DNA from: Fulvia fulva
Taxonomy: Eukaryota; Ascomycota; Dothideomycetes; Mycosphaerellales; Mycosphaerellaceae
Length of the DNA: 64,000 bases
Direction of reading: 5' to 3'
NCBI RefSeq assembly: GCF_020509005.1
Contig: NC_063012.1
Coordinates: forward strand, 7,378,001 to 7,442,000
Shown: in pieces, positions 46,896 to 59,224 of the stretch
How positions within the stretch are numbered: position 1 is the first letter of the stretch
How the letters are laid out: every line of letters begins with the position of its first letter
Notes under the pieces: model-generated
Told to the model about the DNA's origin: nothing
The model's input: the letters and a program-made list of their open reading frames with translations, nothing else
Database searches by the model: none
Program-made: the position numbers and the translations under genes

Positions 46896-48128
46896 ATAAT
46901 AGCGATCGCAGGAAACGACTAGGAGCAGGAGGGTAACGAGTAGAAGGAGGTCTACAGGAAGGCAGAAACAATAGTAATGGCAGGAGATGCCGAGCACCTA
47001 GAAAGAGCACTTAAGGGGATGATTTTGGAGCTCCTTGGAGGGCTAAAGGCACTAAGGAGCCAAACAGGACAGATTATTAACAGGACAGTAGCAGCAGTAG
47101 CAAAGAAGAGGACATAGGAAGGCTAGAAACTAAGCCAACCAACCTGGGCAGCAGTTGCATCCCAAAACCCTCCCCCCTAGAAAACAGCTATTAAGGTCTA
47201 CATTTCCGACTAGCAAGAGCAGGAAGAGATTGAGGGCCTGTTAGGCAAGGAGATCATATAGAAGATTAGGATACAAGGCATCATTGGAGCCAGGAAAGAG
47301 AAGGGAGGTGTCCTTAAGCTGTTCATAGCACAGGAGTAAGACAGGAAGAGGCTAGAGACACAGAAGGAGTGGACAGTCAAACTAGGCAAGACGGCTAAGG
47401 TCTCACACCAACAAAATATGGTTATTGCCTATAGGATGACCACAAAGTTTGACATTAAAGGAGACCTTAAGAGGCTACAGGACCAGAACCAGGCTGTATG
47501 CCTAGGGCTACAGATCACAAAAGCAGCATAGGTCAACAGAAAGACAAAGGACACAAAGAGAGAGTCTTCTCTAGTGCTCTAGATAGGCACTATAGAACAG
47601 GCAAACACCGTGCTTAACAAGGGCATCTTCTAGGAATGTGAAAGAATGGACACAGAAATCTATAGAAGCACCTACAGACTACTGCAATGCTTCAAGTGCC
47701 AACAGTATGGTCATATCTCTACTAGATGCCCAAGCCAAAAGGACACTTGTTCCCACTGTGCTGGTAGCCACAAAGTACAGAATTGCACAGCCCCAAAGAG
47801 TGAAGCCAGATGTGCATGCTGTGGAAAGAAACACCCTTCCTGGTCCCAAGACTGCACAGCTAGGATTGAGGCAAAGAGGAGGGCAAGAGAAGCCAGGATC
47901 AACACCCCTATCAGATTCCAGACAGGGACAATCACCCAAGAACCCCTAAGGACTGTCTACAACCCTCTGAAAAGAGGCAGAACAGAAGAGACCACACAGG
48001 CCCAAGGCCACCCTGCCATAGGTAGACCAAAATCAATTGTGGTTGTAGGAAGAGACCCGTCACAAAGCAGGCTCAACCTTACTACAATCCCAAATAGCAG
48101 CCAGCAGCAGGAAGCACGAGAAGACTAG
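46896..48128 (+). pseudogene. LINE ORF1 (zinc-knuckle gag-like), copy E
   Basis: A single frame of 411 codons from an ATA-ATA (probably a mutated ATG) at 46896 to TAG at 48126-48128. The first 250 codons contain TAG where Trp is expected (for example near 46920 and 46941), while codons from 47646 on are open for 160 residues. The open part has retroviral-type knuckles: CFKCQQYGHISTRC, then CSHCAGSHKVQNC, then CACCGKKHPSWSQDC (about 47690-47855). It probably binds element RNA in the ribonucleoprotein. The C-terminus is basic and ends 23 bp before ORF2. Overlapping frames at 47638 and on the minus strand are shadows. Confidence 0.93.
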
Positions 48129-48151
48129 CAGGAGACCAGCATAGATGAGTC

Positions 48152-51100
48152 ATGATTGAGACACCCAATCTTACCACTATCCAGTACAATGTCAACAAAA
48201 GCCAGCACAAGGTCTAGAGAAGCTTTCTCCAAGCACTAGACCCAAAGAAACACCTAGTCATTGCAGTCTAGGAACCTTAGATCAACAGCAAATCTAACAG
48301 ACCATCTACTGCTAACGACCTAAGGTATCACACACTCCTAGCCAAACAAGGCACCCCTAGAACATGCATGTACATCAGCAAAGAGATGGCAACAGACAGC
48401 TAGGAACAAATCCAACAGGAAGGGGGAGACATCACCTCAGTTAGACTCAACACTAACTAAGGCAGCATCCACATCCACAGTGTATACAACCCACCCCCCA
48501 GCTCTAGAAGCAGCACCTAGCTGGGCACACTACAACAGCTGCTAGACATCTTGTAGAGTGACTCCTAACACATCGTGCTGGGAGACTTCAACTTGCACCA
48601 TCCTACATAGGGATCAGACTTTGCACCTGCCCATCACTTCCTAGCTAACAGACTCCTCTCCACTACCCAAAGCAACAACATGCACCTAGTTACCCCAAAG
48701 GGCCTAACTACCTGGTCACAGAGAGCAAGCTCAAGCACCATTGACCTGTGCTTTGCATCACATGACCTGCAGCAGAAGGTCACCAGATGCTGGGTTAACC
48801 AGGACTTGGAGTCCTCATCAGATCACCTCCCAATTCAGGTGGAGTTTGAAACACAGACACAGCAGGAAGGAGACCTAGAACCTCAGCTAGCCTGGAGGGC
48901 AGCCAACTGGGAACAGATCAGACAAGACCTGGAACAGAAGCTAGCTAGACTAGAGACCAGGAGACTAGAAACAGCCTTAGACATAGACCAAGCAGTGGCA
49001 GAACTGGTTAGAACAATGCAGGAAACTGCAGCAGCCTACACTAGAGAAAAGAAACAGTCACTGTACCAGAAGCCATTCTGGACAAAGGAATGCTCAGAGA
49101 AGGTCAAGGCAGCCAGGCAGGCCAGGAGAGCCCTTACCCAGAGCCACTCCCAGGAAGCATGGGACAGATACAACCAGGCAACCAGAGACAAGAAGGCCCA
49201 GATCAAGAGGGACAAGATGCTGGAGTGGAGGTCAACAGTTGGATCCATTACCCAGAATCCTGAGAAGATGTGGAAACTAGCAAAGTGGGCAAGACAACCC
49301 ACACAGGACAGAAACATGCTGCCCCAGTTTCCAAACATTGAAGACCAGGAAGGAGTAATCCAACACACTCTCCCAGGAAAGGCACAGGCATTGGGGAAAC
49401 ATTTCTTTGGCACACAGGTAGAAGCTGACCTGCAGGATCTGGAGGGCAGTGTGTATCCAACACCACTAGAGCAATCCTGCACAGTGGGAGAGGGAGAGAT
49501 CAAGAGCATCATCAAGAGACTCTCAGGAAACAAGGCCCTAGGACCAGATGGGATTCCAAACTTGTTCATCAAGACATACAAGGACCAGATCTCCCCTGCA
49601 CTGTCAAACATCTTTTCACAGTGCATAGCCTAAGGACACTGCCCTAAACACTTCAAGGAGTCACTGACTGTGGTCTTGAGAAAACCACAGAAAGAGGACT
49701 ACACAAAGCTAAAGGCATACAGACCTATTGCCTTGCTTAACACACTAGGCAAACTCCTGGAAAAGATCATAGTAGAAAGGCTTACAAACCTAGCTAAAGA
49801 ACATGGAATCCTTCCTGAAGAACAGATAGGAGGCAGGAAACAAAGATCAACACTAACAGCTATAGAACTTATCATAGAGCAGATCAAGACCCTGTGGCAC
49901 TTTAGGAACAACAAAGCAGCCACACTCCTCTTACTGGACATATTAGGAGCCTTTAACAATGTCTCACACCAGAGGCTGATCCACATCCTAAAACAGAAGG
50001 CTATCCCTAACTGGACAGTCCAGTTCATCCAGTCCTTCCTTAGAGGCAGAACCATAAGACTAAGACCAGGCAGATACAAATCTGACAGCATGCCTACAGA
50101 GACAGGAATCCTATAGGGATCAACAATGTCTCTAATCCTGTTTCTCCTCTTTATAGCAGACCTGCTAGCAAAGCTAAACTCTAGAAACACATCAGCCTTA
50201 GGGTTTGTGGATGACACAAACATCCTAGCCTGGTCAGACAGCACAGAAGAGAACTGCAGAATCTTGCAGAAGAAACACAAGGAATGTGAGGAATAGGCTA
50301 GGAAACATAGAGCCAGATTTGCCCTAGAGAAGTATCAACTCATCCACTTCAGTAGAGCCAGAAATAGACACAATATGCAAGCCCTAATCACCATTCAGGG
50401 ACACATAACAGAACCCTCAAGTTAATTAAGGGTGCTAGGAATATGGCTAGATCTAAAGCTCAGCTAGGGACCACAGGTCAAGAAAGTATAGGCAAGAGCA
50501 GACAACAACAGGCAATCAATTGACAGGCTTACAGCCTCTATATAGGGAGCCACATTTGCGAAAGCAAAGGTTATGTATAAGGCCATTGTGAAGCCAGCTA
50601 TGCTATATAGAGCCTAGATCTAGTCAGCCCAAGACAAGATCCTAAAGAGAATTGTAGATCCTATTAGCAGAGCCTAAGCCTCCTGTCTAAAAAAGGTGCT
50701 TAGAGTATACAAGTCAACTCTAATAAGGGTGGTCGAAATGGAGTCTAGCTCCTTACTAGCCAAGCTCTACCTTCAAGGGTTGAGATACTAGTATATAGGA
50801 AAGACGTCTGTATACCTAGCCTAGCTAGTAATCTAGAAGGCAGTCAACAAAATCAGGAGCTAGTGCACAAGAAGGCACAGACAAGCAAGACCCAATCTAG
50901 CCCTACAGAAGCAGCAGGACCTACAGAAGTTCAAAGAACTAACAGAACAGCTGCACCTAGCCTAGCAGGAACAGGACAGAGGGGCTTAGGGGAGAGGATC
51001 AGCAGCCAGCTAAGGGAAGAAGCAACAGTCTCTAGCTAAAAGGATGGTAGGACTCCTCTAGAAGACTGAATAGACAAGAACCCCACAGAGGCTAGGAACC

Positions 51101-51538
51101 CTAAAGGCACTCTAACAGTTTGGTAGCCATAACTACCTACTGTACTCAGACCTGACCAGGTCGGAAGCAAGTATAGCAATACAAATCCGCTCTGAACACA
51201 TCGGAGTTAGGGCATACCTACATTAGATAAAAGTCCTAGGTATCGAAGACAAGAGTTGCCTATGCGGCTACCTGTCCCAGAATGTCGAACATAGACTTCT
51301 GGTTTGCAAAGAATGGAGTACAGGGAGAGGTGAATGGAGGGCAAGGGCAAGGAACAGAAACTTCTAAGCTATGATCAGCAATAAGGGAGACCTCTAGAGA
51401 ATTACAAGGTAGATCATCCACTAAGGATTTTTGGAGCAGTTCTCTCTTACTAGGGAAACAGAGAGATGGATTGAGGAGAGAAAGAAGGAGGAGGAGAGCA
51501 GGAAGAGGGGAACAACTCCAGGGTTGTAGACAAGGTAG
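48152..51538 (+). pseudogene. LINE ORF2 (endonuclease-RT), copy E
   Basis: A frame of 1129 codons from ATG 48152 to TAG 51536-51538. The AP-endonuclease N-terminus reads TTIQYNVNKSQHKV and a QEPWIN-type motif in which both Q and W codons are TAG; HIVLGDFNLHHP lies near 48572-48602. Open blocks are 48680-49633 (317 codons) and 49670-50116 (148 codons). RT shows NKALGPDGIPNLF, AYRPIALLNTLGKLLEKII, IGGRKQRST and LDILGAFNNVS, then FVDD intact at 50204-50215. A C-terminal SCLCGYLSQNVEHRLLVC motif is near 51254-51305. Nearly all breaks are TGG, CAG or CAA turned to stops, so it was active recently compared with its neighbours. Confidence 0.94.
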
Positions 51539-51735
51539 TCAGAGGCTAACCACTATGACACTAGTGCACCCTAATAGAAGGAAAACTGAGAACTCATGGC
51601 AAGGAAGCTATTAGAGAAGGAGAGGAGGTTTTTACCTAGGAACAGGTTTCCTACCTTATGCAGCAACATATATAGACATAAACCCGCATGGGCCGGAGGG
51701 CACCACAACGGGTAAATGAATCATCTATCTATCTA

Positions 51736-54700
51736 TAAACACCCTAAGGGTGTCCTGTCTTACTATAGGTGTAAATGTCTCTATAAAGTCAATACTAAAC
51801 TTCTGTAAGAAGCCCCTTATAACTAGTCTAGCCTTGAACTTTTCAATAGCTCTACTAATGCTTCTCTTAATATTAAAGACCTATCTTGATATAACTAGAT
51901 TTGCTCCTTTTAGTAGAACAGAATTCTCCTAGGTGTTGTGACTCTATAGAGCATCTAGTTCCTTTTAGATTGCTTCCTTCTAAAGATGTCCCCATTTCTT
52001 GTTATTTATAGTATCCTTATAGAATTTTGGAATTAGGACCTCTTACTTATATATAATGGCTTCTATAGTTACTATAAAAGCCATTTCCTCAACTTCTTCT
52101 AGGAATTCGCTATCCTATAGTATTGAACTGTCTACTAATTATATAGCTATAAAGAAAGCTTAGTAAAAAGCAGCAAGGTTCTCTAAGAGGTCTATTACTT
52201 CTCCTACTTTAGTAGTTAGTTCGGGCTTAGGGACTATAGATCTTAGGGCTTTCTATTTTATGTCATAGCCCTTAACATTATAGTCAGCCTTTCTCTTTCT
52301 AAGGGATAATTTAGGGACCGTTACTTATAACCTAGTAACGTCTATTTCCTAGGGATCTAGGGAGCTTCTCTTAATTAGCTAATCGATTTTCTGAAATTCC
52401 CCTACGTTCTCCGGAGGTTAGGGAAGTTATATAAACAGCTTTCTCGGCTAAGCGACTTTAGGGCTCTTAATTGGCTGATCTATTTCGGGGGTGCTTTAAT
52501 AGACGCCTAAATAGTAGGTAGATTGTCCTAAGGATACGTTCTTCCTCGGCCTTCCTAAGGGCTTCCTAGCTAGTATACTACTTAGTAGATTCAATGTCAG
52601 AACATTAAGACCTATATCACCTCTAGGCTAGTCCTTAAAGAAGTCTATATATATGTGTTGTTTAACAGCTCTTATGTCTAGTTCCTAAAAGAGCTAGGCT
52701 TTAGCTATGTTTTTAATATACCTAATAAATACTGCTTCTTTACGCTTATTTATTAGCTTGTCACTTCCTGCCTATTAAGGTTAGGATCTTGTGTCTATAT
52801 AGACAATAGCTTTATATCCCTAAACTTTCAAATAGTTAATAGTCGGGTTGATACTATTAAAAGCCTTATCTAGTAAAACCTTGAACCTATCGTAATCTAG
52901 GCCATTTAGTAGTTTGTTCCTTATATAAGTTTGGGCCTCTAGTGCTTTAGGCCAAAATTCAACCGGCATTTTAGCCTCTTCAAGCATTGCCCTTATAGAG
53001 TCCTCTAAGGTTTGTATTGACCTCTTAACTAGTCTATTCTATAGAGAGTTGTATGCCTTAGTCGCCTCGAGCCTAATCCCTAAATCCTTCTCCTACTGCT
53101 TTACTAATACAATAAGTTCTTTTATATTGTCAAGCCTTACTACTTTTAGCTACGCTAATGATTTCCTCTCTGCTTTAATCTTCTAGTTCTAGAGAGCAAC
53201 TAGAGCATCTTCTCTTTTCCTAAGAGGAAAGGTCCACTTCTTCCTAGAGAAGTTATTAACAATCTCAAGCTAGTATTTGAATCCTAGTCTTAAGATTAGT
53301 AGTAGGCCATATATATTAATAGATATAAGCGCAAGTCTTTTAGGTCTTCTCTCTATAACTTTGCCTTTTTACTTCTTCATCTTTGCTATTAAACATACTC
53401 AATACTAGTGAAAGCTATCCTTCGGGATAGGAATAGGTTCTTTTAAGTCTATTACCTTATGAAGATTCTAGAGCAAATTCTTCCTAAAGTGTGCAAATCT
53501 TCTATACTAAAGCTCCTACTACTTTAGGTCGGTCTCTAATTAAGTAGTCACAAAGGCATTCTCTATTAGTAGTGCACATAATAAGTAATGTGCCCGTTCT
53601 TATAGGAGAGGAGAAATCTTATTAATAAATAGAACCCCCCTAAGGAGCTTTATCTAGACAACAGTCTTACTAGAGGGGGAAACAAGAGAAAATGATAGAG
53701 GTTAAACACTAAACTGCTTACTAAACTAGTTCTATAGAACCAGGTTTACTCCTAGCTTAGGTATAAGTAGGATATCTTCTAAAACAACTTTTCTACTAGC
53801 TCTCCTACTTATCTCTACATTCCTGATATAAGTGGCCAATAAAAACCTACCTCCCACTTTGATCTATTTCCTCCTTATTAAGGGAGTTATAGATCTAAAG
53901 AGGCAGCTTTAGTCAGTTATATAGGATGAAGCATAGGAGTTAAGTAACTACTCTAATAAGGGGAACTTGCCTTAGACTTCTATAGTTAAGTAAGCCACTT
54001 CATTATACTTATCATTATCAGACATTGTCTCTAGGGATGAGCTATATAAGTTACGTGACTCTTAGGCGGAAAAACCTTTTCTAGTCTTCTTTACTTTAGA
54101 GGTATAAGACTAGGCCTAGTTCTTCTAGACCGACAGTATATTAGAGCTGAGTTTCTTCACCATTTTCTTAAGTTCTTCTATAGAGGACTTCTCTCTTAGT
54201 GTCCTCCTTGAAGTAGGTAGTAGAGTTCTCTTCTTCTTAATATATGTTGTATTCTAGGAAGATAGTGGTTAGGAATGAGATCTAAGGACCTTGCTTGCCT
54301 TAGGTAGACTAGGGTAGTCCTTGATTAGATGATCCTTCTTATAGAGAAGGTAGGAGAGTAGTCTTACTAGACCTAAGGGCTTGACCTAGGTGGCTACTAT
54401 ACTATACTTAGCCTTAGAGGGATCTAACCTAGCTTCTTAAGCTTTAAGGATCTTTAAGGTCCTTTTATAATCTATCTTTAGCTAAGCTATAATAGTATCC
54501 CTAGCTATATAGTACTTAGGTAGTAGTAAGCTTAAGAGCTAGGTCATCCTTATATTAGCTTTTCTATAATGCTGACCCTCTAGGTTAACATTAGCAATCC
54601 TTTTTCTAAGAGAAACTAGGTGTGTCTATATAGATCTAATAGTGAACTCTTCACTTATCTTAAAGGTCACAAATTGCTTTATAAGCTCATATGTATAGGT

Positions 54701-55300
54701 TGGTAGCACCTAGCTATACTTGTTCTAGAGATATACCCACTTCTTAGTAGCTCTTCTAGATTTATATAAGCCCTTAAGCTCAAATTCATCTTCTTCTATA
54801 ATCCTACTAAGGATACTGAAGTTGTATACTATATTATGTCTTGTCTATATTAGCGTATTAAGGATCTCTTTAGTTGTAGCCTCTTCTTAGAGTTTCAGAG
54901 TCTTGCCCTTAATGTTGTTAAAAGACACTTCTATTAGGTCATTAATTGTAAAGAATGCTGATTGGCTCTCTATCTTGTATCTCTAAAGGTTAGACTATCT
55001 CTTCTAATTTTCCCTCCTAAGAATTAGGATTTTGCCTCCCTTCTCCTCTGTCTTCTCTTAGTATAAATCTATAATAGATTAGATGTAATGAAACAAGGTG
55101 TATATATTCTAAAGTAGTGGCTTAGATCCTACTAAGGGTTCTAGTATAGAATAGGAAAGTTCGTAGGTATAGATACTAAGGCCTACTTAGTAAAGTAAAG
55201 AAGGAGCGGTATAAGGTCTCGGGGCTAGGACACAGGTCTGTCTCTCCTAGTAGAGCTTCAAATGACTTACTTGAAGTCCTTCTTAATAGTATCTCGATGC
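51736..55300 (-). pseudogene. Copia gag-protease-integrase-RT remnant, H1
   Basis: Minus-strand polyprotein remnant. From the right come a gag region with many stops, then a protease block LLNSYASSYITD (about 53950-53910; the Copia pattern is LLDSGASSHMT). The integrase region contains FSRKKWTFPLRKREDALVALQN (about 53255-53185). A linker runs through about 52600-52200. RT starts with KKFKARLVIRGFLQKFSIDFIETFTPIVRQDTLRVF (about 51850-51745), with the Copia hallmark KARLV.RGF.Q. The element ends there against LINE E. Small frame changes and TAG/TAA stops occur throughout. The plus-strand frame at 51750-51932 is antisense. Confidence 0.82.
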
Positions 55301-55520
55301 AGTTCTACCTATAGAGTATCTTTAAGGTATTGGCTTTAAGTAAGCCGTATAGAGTCCTTATCTAGGTTACCTATTACTTAGTATCGAACTAAGCTCCTTA
55401 ATAGGATAGACGGGGTAGACTTCTGATTCCTAGATGTTTTCTACTACGATAGTAAGGGATATAAGTAACCTATACTGATATAGGTTGCTCTTATTCCTAT
55501 ATAAACCCGGGCTTATAACC

Positions 55521-55754
55521 TATTAAACAGGTACGGGTAGATAGTAGCGGAGTAGAGTAAGAGATAATCTTTAACTAACTAATAGCACGAGCATATAGCA
55601 ATATATTAGAAACTAATGTGTTGATTGTATTAGATGTCTATCTAAGCTAAAGGGGAGAGAAGGTATCTCCCTATAAGCTGAGTTATTATAGATACCTTAG
55701 GCTACTAGATCACTTCCTAATTATTAACTCCCTTTAAGATACTATATCTTAACA
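55521..55754 (-). repeat. Copia 5' LTR of H1
   Basis: 234 bp; read on the minus strand it starts tgttaagata and ends tttaata, matching the LTR at 25040-25274. Internal to it (about 55505-55520 and leftwards) is sequence that should hold the primer-binding site, which I cannot assign. Confidence 0.85.
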
Positions 55755-58700
55755 GTACGGAAGTATATACTATATAGATTAACCTACGCGAAGTATATAC
55801 GGCTAAGAGCGCGGCCGATCTAGTTATAGTATAAGTATTAGGGCTTTACGCTATAATAGTACAAAAGGTTATAGGCGGTAACGCTATATTTGTATACGCT
55901 ATATATATTAAAGACAGCTACTATAGAACGCTCTATTATTAATAGGAGTACTAGGTAGAGGCCTACGCAATAAACGTAGCTAATTATAACGTATTTATAA
56001 AAAAGCTATACTAGAAGCAGAAGGACCCCGACGTACTCGGTAAGCTACCGGCTATATACTATTATCGGCAAGCTCTATTCTCGAAGTTAGAGTTAGATAA
56101 GCTACTACCTTATCGCCCTAGCCTAGATTATAAGATTAAGCTAAAGAAGGATACTCGGCTACCGTTTAAGCGGCCCTATCCGATTTCGAATAGAGAGCTA
56201 GAAGTAGTAAAAGCTTAGGTAGATAACTAACTTTAGAAAGGTAATATCTAACGTAGTAACTTACCTATAGTATTACCGGTAATTATCGTACGTAAACTAG
56301 GTAGTAGACTACGTATCTATATCGACTACCGCGCCCTAAACGCTATTACTATAAAATCGAGGTACCCTATCCTACTTATTTAAGATACCCTTAACCGGAT
56401 TAGTAGTAAGAAGTACTTTACTAAGCTCGATATAATCGCTACCTTTAATCGTTTACGTATCGCGGAAGGGCACGAGTAGAAAACGGCATTTACTACGCGC
56501 TACGGTCAATTCGAATATCTAGTAATGCCCTTTAGTCTCTATAATACACCCGGTACCTTCTAGTTATATATTAATAACGCGCTCCGAGAGTACCTAGACG
56601 ATTTTACCTCCGCGTGCCTCGATAACGTACTTATATCTAGCGACACCCTAGAGGAGTATATTGTTTACGTCGAGAAGGTTATAGCGAAGCTATAGGAGGT
56701 AGGACTTTAACTCGATATCGATAGGTACGTGTTTCACGTCTAAGAGACGAAGTACCTTAGCTTAATTATAGGCGCGGACGGTATTAAGATAGATAAGGAC
56801 AAGATCGCCGTAATCTAAGAATAGGAGACCCCTCGTAACCTAATAGATATTCTGTCCTTCCTTAGCTTTTATAACTTCTATAGGCGGTTTATTTGTACCT
56901 ACTTAGGCATCGCCTACCCGATAATATAGCTTACTAAGAAAGACGTACTATAGGTATAGGGTAATAAATATTAGGACGCTTTCGAACGTATAAAACAAGC
57001 GTTTACTAAGGACGACATTATACTCGTATATTTCGTACCCGGGCGAGAAACGAAGCTCGAAACGGATACGTCGGACTTCGTTACTACTATAGTAATGTCG
57101 TAGCGAGGAGAAGACAGTATATAGCGCCTAGTAGCTTTTATGTCTAAGAAGATGTCGCCGTAAGAATATATCTACGATATCTATAATAAGGAACTACTCG
57201 CTATCGTAAAAGCCTTTAAGGAATAGAAGCTAGAGCTTATATCTAGAGATATTAATAGAGATAAGGCCGACTTCGAAAACTTTACCGACGAAAGCGGTAA
57301 GCTAATCCTAGTATACTCCGATTATAAGAACCTTAAATAGTTTACGAGTACTAAGGTCCTAAATAGACGCTAGGTACGTTAGTCCGAGTTCTTATTATAG
57401 TTCTACTTTAAGATTGTCTATATCCCTAGTAAGACGAATATCAAACCTAATACTCTAATACGGCGGCTATAGGACGTCCCTATAAACGATAACGACCTAC
57501 GAAGATAGTATTAAGAATAGACGTTACTACCTAAGTACCGATTCCTTAATATCTCGCCGATAGAGATCCGTCTAGGCCGATAGAACAATAAAAATATAAC
57601 TAAGATCCGCGTTATATATAGAGAAGCGGAGCTATAGTAAGCGTTACGCTAGTTAGATGTAGAAGAGCCTTATACGCTACTACGCTAGTACCGTATAGAT
57701 AATAGTAAGGCGGTAGCTATAGGCGGCCTTATCTATATTAAGAACAGATACGGCGGCTATAACGTCTTCGTACTAGACGTACCGGGTTTAGGCTTTAAGG
57801 TCTTCTAAGTATATTATAGCACGCCCTCTACTAGTTACCTAGGTCGTACGAAGACCTACGAGCTTATTACTCGCGACTTCGTCTAGCCCGGCCTTTCGTA
57901 GTATATACGTAATAAGATCTTTAAGTACTACAAATGCCGCTCGTTAAAACCCTCGTAGACGTAATACCTAGGGCTACTTAAACCCCTACTAATCCCGTTT
58001 AAACTATAGGACGAAATTGCTATAGATTTCGTAGTAGGACTACCGAAGAGTACTAATTACAATAGCGTTATATACACTAATGCCCTTACAATTACTAACC
58101 GTACGGGTAAGGGATAATATATAATCCTAGTAAAGGAGATGACGGCCGAATATATCGCCGAGGTCTTCGTCCGGGACTACTACCGCTTATATAGTACCCC
58201 TCTGTCTATTATTATAGATCGAGGTAGTTAGTAGCTATTAGCTTTTTAGTAACGCTTCTACGAACTAGTAGGGATAGTCTACAAGTTGTCTATAGCCTTC
58301 TATCCTAAGACTAATAGATAGTCTAAGAACATAAATAGGGAGATAGAGAAGTACCTCCGTGTCTTTATCGACTACGTATAAGGAGATTAGGTATAGTAGC
58401 TTCCGCTAGCGGAATTTGTAAAGAACAACCACATTATAGAAGTAATAGGTATATCGCTATTCTTTGCCGAACGAGGTCGTAATCCTCGTACTAGTAACTT
58501 TAATAGAGATAGCCTCCCTAAGCGTCTAATGCCTACTAAGTAACGCCTATCCGCCGAAAAGGTAGAACGTTTTACTTAATAGATAAAGGGCTTCTATACG
58601 TACCTATACGAGTACTTACGTTACGATTAAGCCCTATAAGTAGATAACGCTAATATATACCGTACTATACTATAGCGATATAGCCTAGGCGACCGTGTCT

Positions 58701-59065
58701 ATATTAATACTAAGAACTAGAAGTTATTACGCCTAGCTAGGAAGCTTAATGTCAAATTGTTTAGACCGGTAATAATTACTACCGCGCTCGGTAAGAATAC
58801 GTATAGTATTGCCCTACTAGAGATAATCCGCGTATATAACTCCTTCTATTCAAATCTTCTCCGACCGGTAGATCTAGAAGATAACGTACGACCGCCGCCG
58901 ATCGAGGTTACTAATAAAACTAGTAATACGTTTAAGACCTAGGAGGTTAAACGCGTCCTAGATTCTAAGCCGAAGGGTAGAGGCATTGCTATACTAGTAA
59001 AATAGAAGGGCTATTTAGATAGTAAGTCTACCTAGGAGCCTACGAGCGTAGTATATAAGGATATA
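55755..59065 (+). pseudogene. Gypsy G4 pol remnant: RT to chromodomain
   Basis: Plus-strand chromovirus pol, cut on the left by the Copia LTR and on the right by LINE D. The linker ends LDKLLPYRPSLDYKI; RT shows [18 protein letters not shown] and FTKLDIIATFNRLRIAEG, then CLDN at 56615-56626 where Y.DD or YLDN is usual. RNase H (DIYNKELLAIVKAFKEQ, near 57175), integrase (IAIDFVVGLPKS near 58018; IIIDRGSQQL near 58210) and a GPY/F region (about 58740-58870) follow. The chromodomain (VLDSKPKGRGIAILVKWKGYLDSKSTQEPTS) runs to the D junction. Gag and LTRs are not seen. The open frame 58757-58942 is a surviving stretch of this pol. Confidence 0.88.
55755..59065 (+). mobile_element. Gypsy element G4 (internal part)
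   Basis: The visible part of a plus-strand Gypsy element whose 5' side was hit by Copia H1 and whose chromodomain was hit by LINE D. No LTR can be assigned inside the window. Confidence 0.82.
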
Positions 59066-59224
59066 GATAGATAGATTTGTCATTCCCCTGTTCTAGGACC
59101 CTATCCGGCCTATATAGGTATATATCTATTGTTATATACAAAGGGAAACCCGAATAGGTGAAAACCCTTCCCGCCTCCGACTACTCCTTATCTAGATTAG
59201 CTTTCCCTCTAAACGTACGTAGTC

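Larger units (their letters stand above)
46885..51735 (+). mobile_element. LINE copy E, least mutated long element
   Basis: A nearly complete Tad-like LINE: ORF1 (46896-48128), ORF2 (48152-51538), 3' UTR and TCTA tail ending about 51735. It seems to start just before ORF1, so the 5' UTR is missing. It keeps abundant CA and TG, especially from about 47640 to 50110. Its last 1.5 kb is the sister of copy F. I could not find a target-site duplication: the left flank is Gypsy-type and the right flank is Copia. Confidence 0.92.
51736..55754 (-). mobile_element. Copia element H1, 5' half only
   Basis: Minus-strand Copia with 5' LTR at the right (55521-55754), then gag, protease, integrase and the start of RT, which is cut at the tail of LINE E. 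RNase H and the 3' LTR are absent here; the similar 3' end at 24299-25274 is a different insertion. Confidence 0.85.

Noticed and set aside
46896..51538. TAG read as tryptophan or glutamine (a recoded stop)
   Set aside because: The same CA/TG to TA changes occur in UTRs and LTRs, and copy F has TGG or CAG where copy E has TAG. A mutational process explains this without recoding.
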